A DNA stretch of 64,000 bases from positions 2,046,001 to 2,110,000 of the forward strand of contig NZ_CP083911.1 of the NCBI RefSeq assembly GCF_020162115.1, in the 5' to 3' direction. Each line of letters starts with the position of its first letter. Position 1 is the stretch's first letter. The position numbers were made by a program, and so were the translations under genes. The notes under the pieces were generated by a model. The model saw only the letters and a program-made list of their open reading frames with translations, ran no database searches and was not told the origin of the DNA. Source of the stretch: Tepidimonas taiwanensis (lineage in GTDB: Bacteria > Pseudomonadota > Gammaproteobacteria > Burkholderiales > Burkholderiaceae_C). This document shows positions 62,545 to 64,000 of this stretch, piece after piece.

Positions 62545-62568
62545 GTTCTTACTCGCGATCTTACTCGC
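62545..62568 (+). repeat. Right-end direct repeats (G/A)TCTTACTCGC, 12-bp period (candidate arm sites)
   Basis: TCTTACTCGC occurs at 62547-62556 and 62559-62568. With the flanking base, GTTCTTACT at 62545-62553 is identical to both left-end repeats. The array lies between the int start and attR, 117 bp from the core, a place where integrase could also control its own promoter. Confidence 0.6.
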
Positions 62569-62684
62569 TGGCGCGGATTTTGGCGAACTTCGGCAAACAT
62601 CAGCAAACGATGATGCTTGCAAATGTCTGTGAAAAATAGTGGTTTTCGGACGGTGGCGAACGGCCATGAACTACGGTTCGGCTG

Positions 62685-62699
62685 CCTCTCTCTCCGCCA
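62685..62699 (+). other. attR core
   Basis: CCTCTCTCTCCGCCA, identical to the last 15 bases of tRNA-Ser. Upstream the bases diverge from the tRNA T arm (GGTTCG is kept), showing this is a partial tRNA copy rather than a second gene. Confidence 0.88.
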
Positions 62700-62706
62700 A
62701 AAATGC

Positions 62707-62737
62707 AAAAAGCCGTTGCTTTGGCAACGGCTTTTTT
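62707..62737 (+). terminator. Native tRNA-Ser terminator, displaced by the element
   Basis: AAAAAGCCGTTGC and GCAACGGCTTTTT form a 13-bp stem with loop TTTG and T-runs on both strands, so it can end transcripts in both directions. It lies 7 bp after attR, where the terminator of the uninterrupted tRNA gene is expected. Confidence 0.85.
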
Positions 62738-62817
62738 GTTGGTCCCGGGCAACGACACCCAAACAGGCCGAAGAAGCAGACGCCCGGGACGTTGGGCAAG
62801 AACGTGGACGAAAGCGC

Positions 62818-62893
62818 TGGTGCCGCTTGTCTGACTCGAACAGACGACCTACCGCTTACAAGGCGGGTGCTCTACCAACTGAGCTAAAGCGGC
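62818..62893 (-). tRNA. tRNA-Thr (anticodon TGT)
   Basis: A 76-nt cloverleaf on the minus strand: acceptor GCCGCTT/AAGCGGC, D arm AGCTCAGTTGGTAGAGC, anticodon TGT at 62858-62860 in CCGCC/GCGG context, T loop TTCGAGT and encoded CCA. Confidence 0.95.
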
Positions 62894-63026
62894 GAGGACG
62901 ACGCAGAAAAACGGGCGACACCCCCTGCACCGTCGATGCAACGTCACGCGGGCGCGGTGACATCGTCATCACGGATTGTAACCGCCCACATGCCCGCCGC
63001 CCCCCGATGGGGCCAGCGCGGACCGG

Positions 63027-63488
63027 TCACTTGACGCGCTTGAGCGCGGGGCGCTTGCCGCCGCCACCCGACGGCTTGTCGGGGCCGTCGCTCGTGTCGA
63101 CGGCGTGGAGCTTTTGCCCCGCGTCCGGCGCGGCGTCGCCAGAGGCGGCGGCCGGCTCGGCGGGTGCCGGTGCTGGGAACGCCATGCCCTGGCCGTTCTC
63201 GCGCGCATAGATCGCGATCACGTGGTCGATGGGGATCACCACCTCGCGCGCGACGCCACCGAAGCGGGCCTTGAAGGTGACGAAGTCGTTGCCGATCTGC
63301 AGGCCGCTCGTCGCCTCGTAGCCGACGTTGAGCACGATCTGGCCGTCGCGCACGTACTCGCGCGGCACTTGCACGCGCTCGTCGACCGCGACCACGATGT
63401 AGGGCGTGAACCCACCATCCGTGCACCACTCGTGCAGCGCGCGGATCAGGTACGGCCGCGTCGACGGCAGGCCGGCGTCGCTGTCCAT
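63027..63488 (-). CDS. sspB: ClpXP protease specificity-enhancing factor SspB
   Basis: SspB, 153 residues, delivers SsrA-tagged proteins to ClpXP. STRPYLIRALHEWC, TPYIVVAVDERVQVP and LNVGYEATSGLQIGNDFVTF are family signatures. The C-terminal tail is flexible with a basic end (RPALKRVK), expected to dock on ClpX. The start overlaps the sspA stop by one base (TGATG). Confidence 0.93.
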   Translation of the reverse strand: MDSDAGLPSTRPYLIRALHEWCTDGGFTPYIVVAVDERVQVPREYVRDGQIVLNVGYEATSGLQIGNDFVTFKARFGGVAREVVIPIDHVIAIYARENGQGMAFPAPAPAEPAAASGDAAPDAGQKLHAVDTSDGPDKPSGGGGKRPALKRVK

Positions 63489-64000
63489 CACTTGCGCATC
63501 ACCTTTTCGGAGGGCGTCAGCGCCTCGATGTACGCCGGACGCGAGAAGATGCGCTCGGCGTACTTCAGCAGCGGCGCGGCGTTCTTGTTGAGCTCGATGC
63601 CGTAGTGATCGAGGCGCCACAGCAGCGGTGCGATCGCCACGTCGAGCATCGAGAAGTTGTCGCCCATCATGTATTTGTTTTTCAGGAACACGGGCGCGAG
63701 CTGCGTCAGGCGCTCGCGGATGTGGGCCTTGGCCTTCTCGATCTGCTTGTCGGTGGGCTTCGGGCTGCGCTGCTCCAGCACCGACACGTGGGTGAACAGC
63801 TCCTTCTCGAAGTTGAGCAGAAACAGCCGGACACGGGCGCGGTCGACCGGGTCGCCGGGCATCAGCTGCGGGTGCGGAAAACGCTCGTCGATATATTCGT
63901 TGATGATGTTGGACTCGTACAGAATCAGGTCGCGCTCCACCAGGATCGGCACCTGACCGTAGGGGTTCATCACCGCGATGTCCTCCGGCTTGTTGTAGAG
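63488..64000 (-). CDS. sspA: Stringent starvation protein A (partial, runs off window)
   Basis: The C-terminal 170 residues of SspA, a glutathione-S-transferase-fold protein that binds RNA polymerase. MNPYGQVPILVERDLILYES and IINEYIDERFPHPQLMPGDP are the thioredoxin-like end and linker; YMMGDNFSMLDVAIAPLLW is the C-terminal GST domain. The frame continues open to the window edge (LYNKPEDIAV), so the start is beyond 64000. The sspA-sspB pair is standard. Confidence 0.94.
   Translation of the reverse strand, partial: LYNKPEDIAVMNPYGQVPILVERDLILYESNIINEYIDERFPHPQLMPGDPVDRARVRLFLLNFEKELFTHVSVLEQRSPKPTDKQIEKAKAHIRERLTQLAPVFLKNKYMMGDNFSMLDVAIAPLLWRLDHYGIELNKNAAPLLKYAERIFSRPAYIEALTPSEKVMRK

Larger units (their letters stand above)
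55072..62699 (-). mobile_element. Integrative element in tRNA-Ser(CGA), about 7.6 kb
   Basis: Bounded by 15-bp direct repeats (55072-55086 and 62685-62699). It encodes a P4-type tyrosine recombinase next to the right end, an AlpA-like regulator, a Toprim/DUF927-like primase-helicase and small unknown proteins, all on the minus strand and many with ATGA overlaps. There are no recognisable capsid, terminase, lysis, relaxase or conjugation genes, so it resembles a phage satellite or small integrative element needing a helper. It carries its own terminator for the interrupted tRNA gene and candidate integrase arm sites at both ends. Confidence 0.88.

Noticed and set aside
55072..62699. The element as a complete prophage
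   Set aside because: No capsid, portal, terminase, tail or lysis genes; only about 7.6 kb.
62685..62699. A second tRNA-Ser gene at the right end
   Set aside because: Only the 3' acceptor strand and a few T-arm bases match; no anticodon or D arm is present.

Overview
The window is high-GC, densely packed bacterial chromosome with the gene orders of Burkholderiales (Betaproteobacteria), most like Comamonadaceae: mdh divergent from a GntR regulator followed by sdhCDABE-gltA; leuC, an entericidin-like lipoprotein gene, leuD, leuB, asd, fimV, truA, trpFBA, accD; and rpmF-plsX-fabHDG-acpP-fabF followed by rpoE-rseA-rseB-mucD-lepA-lepB-rnc-era-recO-pdxJ-acpS-nagZ. The assignment rests on synteny and protein families; I could not run a database comparison.

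Layout. 1-8.3 kb is TCA cycle (acnB 5' end, a CitE-like lyase, mdh, GntR regulator, succinate dehydrogenase, citrate synthase). 8.3-20.9 kb is leucine, aspartate-family and tryptophan biosynthesis with fimV, truA and accD. A Thr-rich leader peptide with competing hairpins lies ahead of asd. 20.9-22.8 kb is a small defence/toxin-antitoxin island: an Mrr-like endonuclease with a 46-codon upstream ORF, and a CopG-type antitoxin/toxin pair. 22.8-41.8 kb is one long minus-strand run joining cell-wall recycling, pyridoxine, DNA repair, RNA processing, protein export, the sigma-E stress module and fatty acid synthesis, with many 4-nt stop/start overlaps. 41.9-54.9 kb holds pdxH, a YefM-YoeB pair, folK-pcnB, a HAD phosphatase, hda, an AI-2E-type permease, purM, a SirB1-like protein, murJ, a PHP phosphoesterase, a YciO-like protein, an M50 protease and trpS.

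55.07-62.70 kb is an integrative element inserted in the 3' end of tRNA-Ser(CGA). It is bounded by 15-bp direct repeats and carries a P4-type integrase beside the right end, an AlpA-like regulator, a 940-residue Toprim/DUF927-like primase-helicase and seven small genes of mostly unknown function, all on the minus strand. No capsid, packaging or conjugation genes are recognisable. Beyond the element are the displaced tRNA-Ser terminator, tRNA-Thr(TGT) and sspB-sspA.

The most striking signal is in the element. Two 90-bp copies of a 9-mer repeat array (unit GGGGTTACA) lie in inverted orientation about 1.8 kb apart, inside two different protein genes. They align without gaps but are read in opposite senses, so one encodes Val-Thr-Pro and the other Gly-Val-Thr. 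This suggests selection on DNA rather than protein, and resembles the bipartite iteron origin (ori and crr) of satellite phage P4. Matching 12-bp-period direct repeats just inside both element ends look like integrase arm sites.
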